DNA of 64,000 nt from Phycisphaerales bacterium UBA5793 (GCA_002418285.1 DIDT01000053.1:38789-102788); one strand, 5' to 3'. Counted from the stretch's first letter, positions 24,195-34,069 are shown. Notes: generated from the sequence alone by a model not told the origin. Program-made: numbers and translations.

Positions 24195-25664
24195 ATGCTC
24201 GCAGAGTTGTCTCAAAGTCTGGCTGACGCCATCCATGTTCCCTTCTGGCTCTGCCTTGTCGTCGTCAAGGTGATGGTCGCTGCGGTGGTCTTTCTCCCGG
24301 GCATCAGCCTTCTGGCCATGCTGAGCATCTGGGCAGAGCGAAAGGTGGCAGGGCATATCCAGGGTCGCCTCGGGCCCACTCACGTCGGCCCGTTCGGAAT
24401 CCTGCAGTCCCTCGCCGACGGTCTGAAGCTGCTTATCAAAGAGGACCTCGTACCCGCGGGCGCGGATTCGTTTCTCTTTCGGTTGGCGCCCTATCTTGCG
24501 TTCGCCCCGGTACTGGCGGCTTTTCTGGCGATTCCATTTGGTCCACAGTTCGTCTTTGAGGCCGGACTCAACGTTGGTCTGCTCTACATCCTCGCCATTC
24601 TCGGTGTGGAGGTCATGGGCGTCATTCTCTCGGGCTGGGCGAGCAACTCGAAATGGGCCATCTACGGGGCGATGCGCGAAGCGTGCCAGATGGTTAGTTA
24701 TGAAATCCCACTTGGCGTGGCAATCCTCTGTGGCGTGCTAGTTGCCGGGACACTCAATCTGGTCGACCTCGGCTACCTGCAGGGTGGCGGCATCCAGACC
24801 TGGCTGTTCTACCAGAACCCGTTTATCTTCGGCGCATTCTTCATTTACTTCATTGCGTCGCTCGCCTCGTCGAAGCGGGCGCCCTTCGACCTTCCCGAAG
24901 GTGAATCCGAACTCGTTGCCGGATTCCACACCGAGTACTCAGGCCTGCGCTTCTCCTTCTTCTTCTTTGCCGAGTACGCCGGCATGTTCGTGGTAGGGTG
25001 TATTCAGGCCGTGCTCTTCCTGGGTGCGTGGAACAGTCCGCTGGGATCGTTTGACCCCGTCTACATGGCCCTGCACTACGACCCTGTCGGCGTCGGAAAG
25101 ATGTACTTTTCGGGACATCTGCTTGGCATCTCCAATTGGAGCGAATTGGCCGGGGCGATGGGCATGAGCGGCGGGTGGTTCGGCCTGCTGGTGCTCAACC
25201 TGTATGGCATGTGCTGGGTGATCGGCAAGGCTCTGCTGGTGGTGTTCATTCACATGTGGATCCGCTGGACCGTACCTCGCATTCGTATCGATCAGGTCAT
25301 GCACGGCTGTGTGAAGGGACTGCTCCCGCTGAGTCTGGCGATGTTTGTTGGAACGGCGTGCTGGATTGCGCTGGTTCAGCCCTCTGCGGGGGCTCAGGCC
25401 GAGTACTCCGGCACGACGGCCAACGTCGCTCATCTCACCGGCGAAGTTGGCTCGCTTCAAATCCTCACGCAGTGGATTCTGACGGCGCTCGGGGTCGCTT
25501 TCTTCGGCTTCTACATCCTCGTGATGGGGGCCGCTGTTGTTTCGCGGCGGTCGGCTCCGCGCAAGGGCATGTTCGAGGACGTCATGCCCGTAGGCAATGA
25601 AGTCGCCTTCACGCGTGGCCCGGGATACCTCTCAGAGGAAGCCCGCAGCCTCAAGCAGTCGTGA
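24195..25664 (+). CDS. nuoH: NADH-quinone oxidoreductase subunit H
   Basis: Membrane subunit of complex I that joins the peripheral arm to the proton-pumping arm and forms part of the quinone site. 489 residues, longer than the usual 320-420. The N-terminal SIWAERKVAGHIQGRLGP, the loop PFDLPEGESELVAGFHTEYSG and the FAEYAGMF stretch are hallmarks. An expanded loop (about 285-345) and a long C-terminus explain the size. At least eight membrane helices. The ATG at 24195 begins the first helix; the longer frame would add an unsupported N-terminus. It stands alone: no other nuo gene is adjacent. Confidence 0.95.
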   Translation: MLAELSQSLADAIHVPFWLCLVVVKVMVAAVVFLPGISLLAMLSIWAERKVAGHIQGRLGPTHVGPFGILQSLADGLKLLIKEDLVPAGADSFLFRLAPYLAFAPVLAAFLAIPFGPQFVFEAGLNVGLLYILAILGVEVMGVILSGWASNSKWAIYGAMREACQMVSYEIPLGVAILCGVLVAGTLNLVDLGYLQGGGIQTWLFYQNPFIFGAFFIYFIASLASSKRAPFDLPEGESELVAGFHTEYSGLRFSFFFFAEYAGMFVVGCIQAVLFLGAWNSPLGSFDPVYMALHYDPVGVGKMYFSGHLLGISNWSELAGAMGMSGGWFGLLVLNLYGMCWVIGKALLVVFIHMWIRWTVPRIRIDQVMHGCVKGLLPLSLAMFVGTACWIALVQPSAGAQAEYSGTTANVAHLTGEVGSLQILTQWILTALGVAFFGFYILVMGAAVVSRRSAPRKGMFEDVMPVGNEVAFTRGPGYLSEEARSLKQS

Positions 25665-25876
25665 ATCTGGCGCCAGTCGCTCGGCTTTCCGCATGCTGAA
25701 CCCGGTTTTTCAACGCGCCTTGCAGGCGGTTTGAACACGCTTTGAAGAGACTTCGCGTGCATTAATGATGCGCGCGGTTCGCTCGCGACGATGAGTAGGG
25801 CGGATCTCCGCCGGAATCCGATCCGGGCCGCGGAGGCTGGTCCCATCGCGACAGATGCCAGGAAATCGACGCCCAC

Positions 25877-27550
25877 GTGCCTTCCCGACCGACGCCAGAA
25901 CCCGCCGCCACCTCTCGGGGCCATCCCACGTCCCAAGCGAGACGCCTCGTTGCCGATACGTGGGTCATCTCGGCGCTGACGCTGGTATCGCGCATCGCCG
26001 GCCTGGCGCGCGATGCGGGTAATTCGCGTACATTCGGATCTGGACCGGAGTTTGGCGCGTTTACCTTCGCCTTCCTCATTCCCAATCTCTTCCGCCGACT
26101 CTTCGGCGAAGGCGCGTTGAGCGCATCATTTCTACCCCGGTACACTAATCTACTCGATGAAGATCCTCGCAAGGCGCGAGCGTATGCGCGACTCGTCATT
26201 GGATCGACGGCGCTGGCCTTGACCGCGATCACGGTACTGGTTGAACTTGTCCTCGGGTTGCTCTGGCTGCGCTGGCACGCCCAGCCCGATGTCTCGACGC
26301 GGGTTCTCGCTGTCGAGTTGACGATGCTCGTCTTTCCCTACATGCCCATGGTGTGTGTGACGGCCCTGCTCGGCGCGGTGCTCCAGGTACACGGCCGCTT
26401 CGGTCCGACCGCGGCATCGCCAATCCTGCTCAATCTCGGCATCATCCTCCCAACTCTCGCCACAGCGATCTATGCCGCCGCCCATCCAGAATTCGAGCGA
26501 TCGACAGGGCTCTACTTCGTCTGCGCTGCCATACTCATCTCGGGTGTGGTGCAGATCATCTGGTCACTCTGGGCACTGCGGGATGCCCGGCGCGGCGTTG
26601 CGGCTCCTACCCGCGCCGAGTTGGGTGAGCGACGAGCCGATCTGAACAGCACCTGGCGCTTTGCGCTGCCGATGATCATCGGGCTCGGCGTCCTGCAACT
26701 CAACACATTCTTTGACGGCGTCATTGCGTCTTACCCGTTTCTCGTTGGGCCGAAGTTCCTCGGACTTGACTATCCACTCGACGGCCACTCGGCGGCGGTG
26801 GTCGGGTATGCCCAGCGTTTGTACCAGTTTCCGCTGGGCGTGTTCGGCATTGCCGTGGCTACGGCCATCTATCCAGCACTCGCACGGGCATCGAAAACTC
26901 AGGATGACTTCGTGGAGGTCGTGCGCCACGGCCTGCAACTGACCATCTTCATCGGTCTGCCCGCCACCATCGGACTGATGTTTGTCGCCACTCCGATGAC
27001 GGCCGTCATCTACCGCGGCGGGCAGTTCCCTGCGGACGATGTCGTTCGCGTTGCACGTGTCCTGCTCGCGTACGCACCGGCGGTCTGCGCCTACTCGATC
27101 ATCCACGTGGTTACCCGGGCATACTTCGCACGAGGCGACTCGCTGACGCCGGTGCGCATCTCCCTTTACATGGTCGGCGGCAATCTGACGCTCAATGTGC
27201 TGCTCATCTGGTGGCTGGGCGAGGCCGGGCTGGCAACTTCGACTTCGATCTGCTCGATCCTTCAAGTCATCCTGCTGGTGCGCGGCATGCGCCGGGTCGC
27301 GGGCCGGGTCGTCGACGGAATACTTATGCGTCACATCTCCATGATCGCGATCGCAACCATGATCATGACCGCTACATTGGGAATCGGCCGGTACTTCTGG
27401 GCTGCCGAGACACGAGACTGGCAGGGTTCACTCTTTGAGCTGGTAGCGTTTGCCGGCATGGGCATTCTGGTTTATCTCGGTGCAGCCTGGTTCATGAAAC
27501 TCGAAGAAATGCGATGGCTGCTGCACCGTGAGAGTGGCGTCAGTTCATGA
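25877..27550 (+). CDS. murJ: Lipid II flippase MurJ (MviN family)
   Basis: 557 residues with the 14-helix MOP-superfamily pattern. Signatures near the N-terminus are LTLVSRIAGLARDAG and FLIPNLFRRLFGEGALSASFLP, and later VGYAQRLYQFPLGVFGIAVA. MurJ moves lipid II across the inner membrane for peptidoglycan synthesis. The start is uncertain: a GTG at 25877 opens the frame, with a Pro/Arg/Thr-rich 24-residue tail before the first conserved segment. Its two-gene neighbourhood (SDR 38 bases downstream) is not a cell-wall operon. Confidence 0.95.
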   Translation: MPSRPTPEPAATSRGHPTSQARRLVADTWVISALTLVSRIAGLARDAGNSRTFGSGPEFGAFTFAFLIPNLFRRLFGEGALSASFLPRYTNLLDEDPRKARAYARLVIGSTALALTAITVLVELVLGLLWLRWHAQPDVSTRVLAVELTMLVFPYMPMVCVTALLGAVLQVHGRFGPTAASPILLNLGIILPTLATAIYAAAHPEFERSTGLYFVCAAILISGVVQIIWSLWALRDARRGVAAPTRAELGERRADLNSTWRFALPMIIGLGVLQLNTFFDGVIASYPFLVGPKFLGLDYPLDGHSAAVVGYAQRLYQFPLGVFGIAVATAIYPALARASKTQDDFVEVVRHGLQLTIFIGLPATIGLMFVATPMTAVIYRGGQFPADDVVRVARVLLAYAPAVCAYSIIHVVTRAYFARGDSLTPVRISLYMVGGNLTLNVLLIWWLGEAGLATSTSICSILQVILLVRGMRRVAGRVVDGILMRHISMIAIATMIMTATLGIGRYFWAAETRDWQGSLFELVAFAGMGILVYLGAAWFMKLEEMRWLLHRESGVSS

Positions 27551-27588
27551 GCTGAATCTCGCGCCACCCTGGGAGTTTACAATCCCCC

Positions 27589-28461
27589 ATGAAGTCTCTC
27601 CAGAACCGAGTCATCTGTATCGTGGGCGCCAGCAGCGGCATCGGGAGAGCCACGGCTGTCGCCTGCGCACAAGCCGGCATGCGCGTGGTCATCGCAGCTC
27701 GCCGCCTTGATCGACTGGAGGAACTCGCTGCGGAGCTGACCAGCCAGGGCGGCGAAGCTCTGGCCGTTCAGTGCGACATTGCAGACGAGAGTGCTACTGA
27801 AGCGTTGTTGGAGCAGTGCATCGCGCGGTTCGGCGCGGTGGATGCGGTTCTCGCCAATGCCGGCTACGGGCATGAAGGTTCAATCGTCGACCTGTCGGAT
27901 GAGGCGTTACGGCGCATTTTTGAAGTGAACTTCTTTGGAACGGTGCGGGTAACGCGGGCGGCCGTCGAGGCGTTTCGCAAACGGGGTCAAGGCCACTTGC
28001 TCATCACGAGCAGTTGCCTCTCTCGATTCACGTTGCCCTACTTCGCCGCCTACAGCGCGACCAAGGCGGCGCAGACGCACCTGGCCCGCGCCCTGCGGCT
28101 GGAATTGGAATCCGAAGGAATCGACGTTTCGGTGATTCACCCGATCACCACGCGGACGGAGTTCTTCGACACCGCCTCGGATGTCGCGGGCATGCAACGG
28201 CGGGGCATTCCCAAGCACTCGCCCAAGCTGTTTGTGCAAACACCCGAACGCGTGGCCAAGGCAATCGTGAAGTGCCTGCGCAGGCCTACGTCCGAAGTCT
28301 GGACCAGCCACATTACTCGGCTCGTCGCCGGCGCGATGGTGGCGTTTCCGTCGTTTCACGATTTCTGCTGCCGCCGCGAGCTGGCGCACCGCAATGCAGG
28401 TGATCCGCCCGGGGAAACAACCCCGCGAATCGAGGCCATTGGGGAGAATCCCGCCTCGTAA
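27589..28461 (+). CDS. Short-chain dehydrogenase/reductase
   Basis: Classical SDR of 290 residues. NAD(P) motif GASSGIG (13-19), the ARR after beta-2 suggesting NADP preference, NAG at 90-92, and the catalytic Ser142, Tyr155 and Lys159 (YSATK). The C-terminus extends about 50 residues past the usual core, with a hydrophobic segment RLVAGAMVAFPSFHDFCC. Substrate unknown. It follows murJ by 38 bases. Confidence 0.93.
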   Translation: MKSLQNRVICIVGASSGIGRATAVACAQAGMRVVIAARRLDRLEELAAELTSQGGEALAVQCDIADESATEALLEQCIARFGAVDAVLANAGYGHEGSIVDLSDEALRRIFEVNFFGTVRVTRAAVEAFRKRGQGHLLITSSCLSRFTLPYFAAYSATKAAQTHLARALRLELESEGIDVSVIHPITTRTEFFDTASDVAGMQRRGIPKHSPKLFVQTPERVAKAIVKCLRRPTSEVWTSHITRLVAGAMVAFPSFHDFCCRRELAHRNAGDPPGETTPRIEAIGENPAS

Positions 28462-28624
28462 CGGGTTGCTCACGCGCCGGATTTCTGGATGACTCCGGCG
28501 AATCCGCTAACATAGCAGTTCATTCGGTTGCGCGCCCGAAGTCAGCACCGTTGCTGACATGGAAGCTTTTTGCTCCACCGCAGCCGCCCGTTCAGAGCCC
28601 TTCATCAGAGTCAGGTCCATCTCA

Positions 28625-31468
28625 ATGGCCAAGAGCGCAAAACCCATGAAACGATCCTCAAAGCGTTCCTCAACCCGAAAGATCTCCAAAGTTGTGAAGC
28701 ACAGCAAGTCGGCCGGACCGAAAATGGTCTACTTCTTCGGCCGCAAGCGCACCGACGGCAACGCCAGCATGAAGCCACTGCTCGGCGGCAAAGGCGCGAA
28801 CCTCGCCGAGATGACCTCCATCGGCCTGCCCGTTCCACCCGGCATCACGATTACAACGGAAACCTGCGACGCCTACTACAAGGCCGGGCGCAAGCTTCCC
28901 TCTGGTCTAATGAAGCAGGTCCATGAAGGCATCGCATTCATCGAGAAGGAAACCGGCCGCACCTTCGGCGGCGCGAACAACGCGCTGCTCGTATCAGTCC
29001 GCAGCGGCGCCGCAAGTTCGATGCCCGGCATGATGGATACGATCCTCAACCTCGGCTTGAACGACAAGACCGTCAAGGGCCTCGCCTCCGATACCGGCAA
29101 TGAGCGATTTGCATATGACGCGTATCGCCGGCTGATCAACATGTTTGGCGATGTGGTCAAAGGTGTCGATCACGAACTTTTCGAACATGCGTTCGACGCT
29201 ATCAAGAAGAAGTACGACGCCAAGCTCGACACCGACGTTCCGACTGAAGGCATCAAGGAACTGTGCGAGGCATACAAGGAGGTCTACCAGAAGGGCGTTG
29301 GCAAGCCGTTCCCCCAGAACGCCATCGAGCAGTTGACCGAGGCGATCGAGGCCGTGTTCGGCTCATGGAACAAGCATTCGGCGATCACCTACCGCCGAAA
29401 GGAAGGCATTACCGGCCTGCTCGGCACTGCCGTAAACGTGCAAGCCATGGTGTTCGGCAATATGGGCGAGGACAGCGGCACGGGCGTTGCATTCACGCGA
29501 AACCCGTCCACCGGTGAAGACGACTTCTACGGCGAGTTCCTCGTGAACGCGCAGGGCGAAGACGTTGTTGCGGGCATCCGCACACCGCGACCAGTTTCCG
29601 AATTGAAGTCGTGGCGGCCGGAGATTCACAAACAGCTACTGAACGTTCGCAAGCGGCTTGAGACCCATTACCGCGACATGCAGGACTTTGAATTCACGGT
29701 CGAGCGTGGCACACTGTACATGCTGCAGACACGCAACGGGAAACGCACAGGCTTCGCCGCCGTGCGCGTCGCTGTGGAGATGGTCAAGCAGAAACTTATC
29801 ACCAAGGAAGAGGCGATACTTCGCGTGCCGGCCGGTGATCTCATCCAGTTGATGTTGCCGAGTTTCGATCCGGCAGCAAAGAACTCGAACAAGTCCGTCG
29901 CCAAGGGCCTGCCTGCTTCGCCAGGAGCAGCGGTCGGCAAACTCGCATTCACTGCCGAGGAGGCGACTGAGCGAGCGGCAAAAGGTGAGAGCGTTATTCT
30001 GATCCGCAAGGAAACGAGTCCGGAAGATGTCGAAGGGATGCACGCCGCTGCGGGCATCCTGACAAGCACGGGCGGCATGACCTCCCATGCAGCCGTCGTG
30101 GCTCGCGGCTGGGGCAAGTGCTGCGTCGCGGGCGCCGGCGCCATTCACATCGACGCAAAGACCCGCAAGGCCGAAGTTGCCGGCCGCACGCTCGGCCCCG
30201 ACGATGTCGTCTCCATCGATGGATCCACTGGTGAAGTCTTCGTCGGCGCCTTGCGTCGCGTTGAGCCGACCCTTGGTGGGCCACAGGCGGAGTTGCTGGC
30301 CTGGGCGGACAAGATCCGCCGCATGGGTGTTCGCACAAACGCAGACACGCCCGAGGACGCCCGCAAGGCCCGCGAGTTTGGAGCCCAGGGCATCGGACTG
30401 TGCCGAACCGAGCACATGTTCTTCCAGGACGAGCGCATCAAGTCGATGCGACAGATGATCCTCGCGGACAACCTGGCCGACCGCGAGGCGGCGCTGGCCA
30501 AGCTGCTTCCCTTCCAGCGCGATGACTTTATCGGCATCTTCACCGCGATGGATGGCCTGCCCGTCACGGTGCGACTGCTCGATCCGCCGCTGCACGAGTT
30601 CCTCCCTCACGAAGAAGAACAACAGCGTGAACTGGCGCAAGAAGCACATGTCACGCTCGACCACATTCAGCGGCGCGTCGAGATGCTGCATGAGGCGAAT
30701 CCGATGCTCGGCCATCGCGGCTGTCGCCTGGCCGTCACCTATCCTGAGATTCTCGTCATGCAGGTGCGGGCGATCACCGAAGCCGCGATCGATTGCGTTC
30801 GCCGAGGCATCAAAGCCAGACCGGAGATCATGATCCCTCTCGCCGGTACGCAGAGAGAGCTGGAACTGCTTCGGAAACTGACCATCGAGACCATCGAGAC
30901 GGTCATTGCCGAACAGCAGCACAAGAAGAAGCTGCACATTCCCGTTGGCACGATGATCGAAGTGCCTCGCGCGGCGATCACAGCGGACGAAATCGCCTCC
31001 CAGGCGGACTTCTTCAGCTTCGGGACCAATGACCTGACGCAAATGACTTTTGGCTTCAGCCGCGATGACATCAACACCTTCCTGCCCGACTACCTGAACA
31101 AGGACATCCTCCCGGTCGATCCGTTCCAGACGATCGACATCAAGGGTGTTGGGGCGCTGGTTGAGATGGCGTGCGCCAAGGGCCGCGCCGTGCGAAGCGA
31201 TCTCAAGCTCGGCATCTGCGGCGAACACGGTGGCGATCCGCAATCAGTCAACTTCTGCCACAAGGTTGGTCTCGACTATGTCAGTTGCTCACCGTTCCGC
31301 GTGCCGATCGCTCGACTCGCGGCGGCGCAAGCGATGGTCAAGGAGACTGCGGCAACGGCTGGCAACGGCAAGGTCGGAAACAAGTCGACCACCGGCGCCA
31401 GGAAAACAAAGCTGGCCAAGGCATCTGCCGGAAAGAGCCGCAACGGCAAGCCCTCCCGCCGCAAGTAG
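28625..31468 (+). CDS. ppdK: Pyruvate, phosphate dikinase
   Basis: Interconverts pyruvate, ATP and phosphate with PEP, AMP and pyrophosphate. 947 residues versus about 875-900 usual. N-terminal ATP-grasp half with KPLLGGKGANLAEM and VRSGAASSMPGMMDT, the phosphohistidine centre GGMTSHAAVVARGWGK, and the PEP/pyruvate barrel ending in GICGEHGGDP. The excess length is two Lys/Ser/Arg-rich tails: about 33 residues before MVYFFGRK, and about 38 after the barrel. If translation starts at the ATG at 28724 instead, the N-terminal tail vanishes; neither has a strong ribosome site. Confidence 0.96.
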   Translation: MAKSAKPMKRSSKRSSTRKISKVVKHSKSAGPKMVYFFGRKRTDGNASMKPLLGGKGANLAEMTSIGLPVPPGITITTETCDAYYKAGRKLPSGLMKQVHEGIAFIEKETGRTFGGANNALLVSVRSGAASSMPGMMDTILNLGLNDKTVKGLASDTGNERFAYDAYRRLINMFGDVVKGVDHELFEHAFDAIKKKYDAKLDTDVPTEGIKELCEAYKEVYQKGVGKPFPQNAIEQLTEAIEAVFGSWNKHSAITYRRKEGITGLLGTAVNVQAMVFGNMGEDSGTGVAFTRNPSTGEDDFYGEFLVNAQGEDVVAGIRTPRPVSELKSWRPEIHKQLLNVRKRLETHYRDMQDFEFTVERGTLYMLQTRNGKRTGFAAVRVAVEMVKQKLITKEEAILRVPAGDLIQLMLPSFDPAAKNSNKSVAKGLPASPGAAVGKLAFTAEEATERAAKGESVILIRKETSPEDVEGMHAAAGILTSTGGMTSHAAVVARGWGKCCVAGAGAIHIDAKTRKAEVAGRTLGPDDVVSIDGSTGEVFVGALRRVEPTLGGPQAELLAWADKIRRMGVRTNADTPEDARKAREFGAQGIGLCRTEHMFFQDERIKSMRQMILADNLADREAALAKLLPFQRDDFIGIFTAMDGLPVTVRLLDPPLHEFLPHEEEQQRELAQEAHVTLDHIQRRVEMLHEANPMLGHRGCRLAVTYPEILVMQVRAITEAAIDCVRRGIKARPEIMIPLAGTQRELELLRKLTIETIETVIAEQQHKKKLHIPVGTMIEVPRAAITADEIASQADFFSFGTNDLTQMTFGFSRDDINTFLPDYLNKDILPVDPFQTIDIKGVGALVEMACAKGRAVRSDLKLGICGEHGGDPQSVNFCHKVGLDYVSCSPFRVPIARLAAAQAMVKETAATAGNGKVGNKSTTGARKTKLAKASAGKSRNGKPSRRK

Positions 31469-31497
31469 GCGGCGCTGGAGCTCAGGTGATCGCCGAC

Positions 31498-32352
31498 TCA
31501 TCCGCCGTCCCCAGAAGGATCGGCCGGTGTTGTGGTTTGCGCCTCGCGTTCCTTCTTGAGCCTTGCCTCGCGCGATTTGGTGGCCTGTTCGTAGAGCCCC
31601 CACTGCAGCACGAGCTGCGGGCCGACGTCAATGGCGAGTTGGCCCCAGATCTCCTCAAGCTGGCCGGCGTTCTCTTCCTCGGCGATGCGCCGTTCAGTCC
31701 ACTCAACGCCGTTGGTCACACTCTTGAGCATCGAGTTCATGATGCGCCACTCGGCCTCGGTCTTGGGAAGTTTCGAGTTCAATCCCGGAATGTTGTCAGG
31801 CATGTGGAAGTACCACTTTCCATCCTCGGCCTGACGAATCAGCACGCCCACACCAAACGCCGGTTGGCCATCGATGGTCAGGGCAAAAGTCTCATCATCG
31901 ACGTACATTGTGCTGAGTCGCTCCATCTCCCCATCCAACGTCCCGAACGGATCCGCGATCATGAGCGTCATCCGTTCCCGCCACTGGTCCCGATTTTGGG
32001 ACGTGCGGCCCGACTCAGTCAGTTTTGTGCTTCCCGCATCGGCTGCCAATTCGAGCAGGGCGTTGAACTCGTCGGGGTACTTCTCCTGAAGCGTTTCGGA
32101 GAGTTTGTTCAGTCTCGCAAAAAGCGGACCAAGTTTGTCCAGCAGCTCCTGCATCTTGGGATCTTCGGCATGGATGAGCGAGGGGATCTGCTGAACATTG
32201 CCATCCTTGAGCATGTCCGCCAGGGACTGGACTGTGGCATCAGCGGAAGACTGGTTGTAATTGCGCGTACGGCGGCATGCTGGCACGCCAAGCAGCGTCA
32301 CCACCATGAGCATCGCAAGACAAAATCGCGCTCGCTCTCGCACCTGTCTCAT
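31498..32352 (-). CDS. Putative lipoprotein of unknown function
   Basis: 284 residues with a lipoprotein signal ending LLGVPAC (Cys26). The mature part is helical and polar, with ATVQSLADMLKDGNVQ, LSETLQEKYPDEFNALLEL and a Trp-containing region EDGKWYFHMPDNIPGL. The C-terminus is a Lys/Glu-rich helix ending in Thr/Pro/Gly. No family recognised. The pattern of a dose-like helical part followed by a small WYFHMP domain may be a stress-related exported protein, but this is not supported by any motif I can name. Start at 32352 has a poorly spaced GAGG. Confidence 0.7.
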   Translation of the reverse strand: MRQVRERARFCLAMLMVVTLLGVPACRRTRNYNQSSADATVQSLADMLKDGNVQQIPSLIHAEDPKMQELLDKLGPLFARLNKLSETLQEKYPDEFNALLELAADAGSTKLTESGRTSQNRDQWRERMTLMIADPFGTLDGEMERLSTMYVDDETFALTIDGQPAFGVGVLIRQAEDGKWYFHMPDNIPGLNSKLPKTEAEWRIMNSMLKSVTNGVEWTERRIAEEENAGQLEEIWGQLAIDVGPQLVLQWGLYEQATKSREARLKKEREAQTTTPADPSGDGG

Positions 32353-32491
32353 CCTCGCGTTCTGAACCGCGCCGACCAGCTTCTGTACCGCCCCGATGAA
32401 ACCGAGATGCACGGTCGGCCCCGGGCCGGGAATCGCGTTCACCCCGCCGAATGAAGGATACCATGCCAGTCTCCACCTGACCGGACCACCC

Positions 32492-33001
32492 ATGACCGAC
32501 GAAATCCGACTCACCATCCAGGTCATTGTCTCGCTGATCATCATCTTTGGTGTGCTGTGGTGGATGTGGCGCATCCCCGGTGAGCCGGTCACAGCTTCGC
32601 TGGCGGCGACGACATTATCGTTCTCGTCAGTGTGGCTGGGGGTGGCGTCGGTCCTGGTGGCCGCGTGGCTCTGGTGGACGACGCAGCCGCAGTTCTGGGC
32701 AATCACGACGGTGTTGATCTGGGCTGCCGCCCTATCCACTGGGTTGCTGGCACTGTGGACCTATCGGCATACGCCGCTCGAACGCATGCCCGAAGAAGTC
32801 CAACTGCAACGGCTTCAGGCCCGCGTCGGCATCACCCTCGGACTTATCTCCATCACCCTCTGGTACATCTACATGATCGTGCGGTTTTCAACACTGACGC
32901 CACCCACATCAACCGAGTCCTCCACATGGCACGAGTTGGTCCCCCGTGGCCTTCGCGACGCCGGATTTGTCTTCGAATACACCTATGATTGGCTGACATG
33001 A
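32492..33001 (+). CDS. Four-helix membrane protein upstream of thiS
   Basis: 169 residues, not recognised. About four membrane helices (LTIQVIVSLIIIFGVLWW, VWLGVASVLVAAWLWW, AITTVLIWAAALSTGLLAL, GITLGLISITLWYIYMIV) with a short cytoplasmic loop between the third and fourth. Its stop overlaps the thiS start (ATGA), so the genes are translationally coupled and may share a thiamin-related role, but no motif shows this. Confidence 0.75.
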   Translation: MTDEIRLTIQVIVSLIIIFGVLWWMWRIPGEPVTASLAATTLSFSSVWLGVASVLVAAWLWWTTQPQFWAITTVLIWAAALSTGLLALWTYRHTPLERMPEEVQLQRLQARVGITLGLISITLWYIYMIVRFSTLTPPTSTESSTWHELVPRGLRDAGFVFEYTYDWLT

Positions 33002-33198
33002 AGATTGTCGTCAACGGCGAAGAGATTGACATAGCCGGCTGCCCGACGCTGGCGGATCTCGTCGAGCATTTCGGCCTGGGCGATCGCGCTGTGGCTGTCG
33101 AAGTCAACCGGGAGTTGATTCCGCGCGAGCGCCACGCCGAAACGCGCATCCGCAAGGGTGATCGGATCGAACTCGTTACCCTCGTCGGCGGCGGCTAA
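32998..33198 (+). CDS. thiS: Sulfur carrier protein ThiS
   Basis: 66 residues with the ubiquitin-like ThiS fold: MKIVVNGEEIDI, LADLVEHFGLGDRAVAVEVN and ELVTLVGGG. The C-terminal Gly-Gly is adenylated and thiocarboxylated to give sulfur for the thiazole ring of thiamin. ATG overlaps the stop of the gene before by four bases. No thiF or thiO is seen; the adenylating enzyme must be elsewhere. Confidence 0.96.
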   Translation: MKIVVNGEEIDIAGCPTLADLVEHFGLGDRAVAVEVNRELIPRERHAETRIRKGDRIELVTLVGGG

Positions 33199-33247
33199 CG
33201 GCGCCCCCGCCACTCCACACACCGTGCACTCCAACGGATCGGGAACG

Positions 33248-34069
33248 ATGTCGGATACGCTCAAAATCGGATCACTCGAAATCACGTCGCGGCTCATCGT
33301 CGGCACGGGAAAGTACGCCAACTACGATCTGATGCAATCGTCTCTTGACGCTTCGGGAGCGCAGGTCATCACAGTGGCGGTACGCCGCGAGCGACTGGTG
33401 GATGACAAGGGCCGCTCGCTGCTGGATTTCATCGACCTCGATCGATACACCATCCTGCCCAACACCGCCGGTTGCTTTGATGCTGGTGACGCCATTCGCG
33501 TGGCCCGGCTCGGTCGCGAGATCCTCAGCCAGATGAACAACCCGGGCAAAGAATGGGTCAAACTCGAAGTGCTCGGCGACAAACAGACACTCCTGCCGGA
33601 TCCGGCCGGCACGCTCGAGGCATGCCGCGAACTTGTAAAAGACGGCTTCAAAGTGCTCTGCTACACCTCGGATGATCCGATCGCCGCAGTGCGTCTGAAG
33701 GCGGCCGGGGCGACGAGCGTGATGCCCGCGGGCTCGCCGATCGGCTCCGGGCGCGGCATTGCCAACCCCGCTGCCATCCGCATCATCCTGGAGCGGCTCA
33801 AGGATGCCGACACGACCTATCCCGTCATCGTCGATGCCGGTGTCGGAACGGCCAGCGATGTGACGATCGCGATGGAGCTCGGCTCCGACGGCGTGTTGCT
33901 CAACACAGGCATTGCACACGCTCGCGATCCGGTCACGATGGCGTCGGCGATGAACCACGCCTGTGTTGCGGGTCGTGCCGCGTATCTGGCCGGTCGAATT
34001 CCCAAGCGTCTCTACGCCACCGCCAGCAGCCCGTGGGAAGGGGTGATTTCGTACATTCCGGGCGAGTGA
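33248..34069 (+). CDS. thiG: Thiazole synthase ThiG
   Basis: 273 residues; forms the thiazole phosphate moiety of thiamin from deoxyxylulose phosphate, dehydroglycine and ThiS-COSH. Catalytic Lys105 in EWVKLEVLGD, RRERL near residue 47, and the phosphate-binding VIVDAGVGTASD with NTGIAHARDP. The ATG at 33248 follows GGGAAC. 49 bases after thiS. The usual neighbour thiS is present, thiF and thiE are not. Confidence 0.97.
   Translation: MSDTLKIGSLEITSRLIVGTGKYANYDLMQSSLDASGAQVITVAVRRERLVDDKGRSLLDFIDLDRYTILPNTAGCFDAGDAIRVARLGREILSQMNNPGKEWVKLEVLGDKQTLLPDPAGTLEACRELVKDGFKVLCYTSDDPIAAVRLKAAGATSVMPAGSPIGSGRGIANPAAIRIILERLKDADTTYPVIVDAGVGTASDVTIAMELGSDGVLLNTGIAHARDPVTMASAMNHACVAGRAAYLAGRIPKRLYATASSPWEGVISYIPGE

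Noticed and set aside
28475..28500. Inverted repeat cgccgga/tccggcg after the SDR gene as terminator
   Set aside because: Seven-base stem with a 12-base loop and no T-run; too weak to call.
29636..31243. Long minus-strand frame opposite ppdK
   Set aside because: Shadow of the highly GC-rich ppdK coding strand; composition is His/Arg/Asp-rich with no domain.
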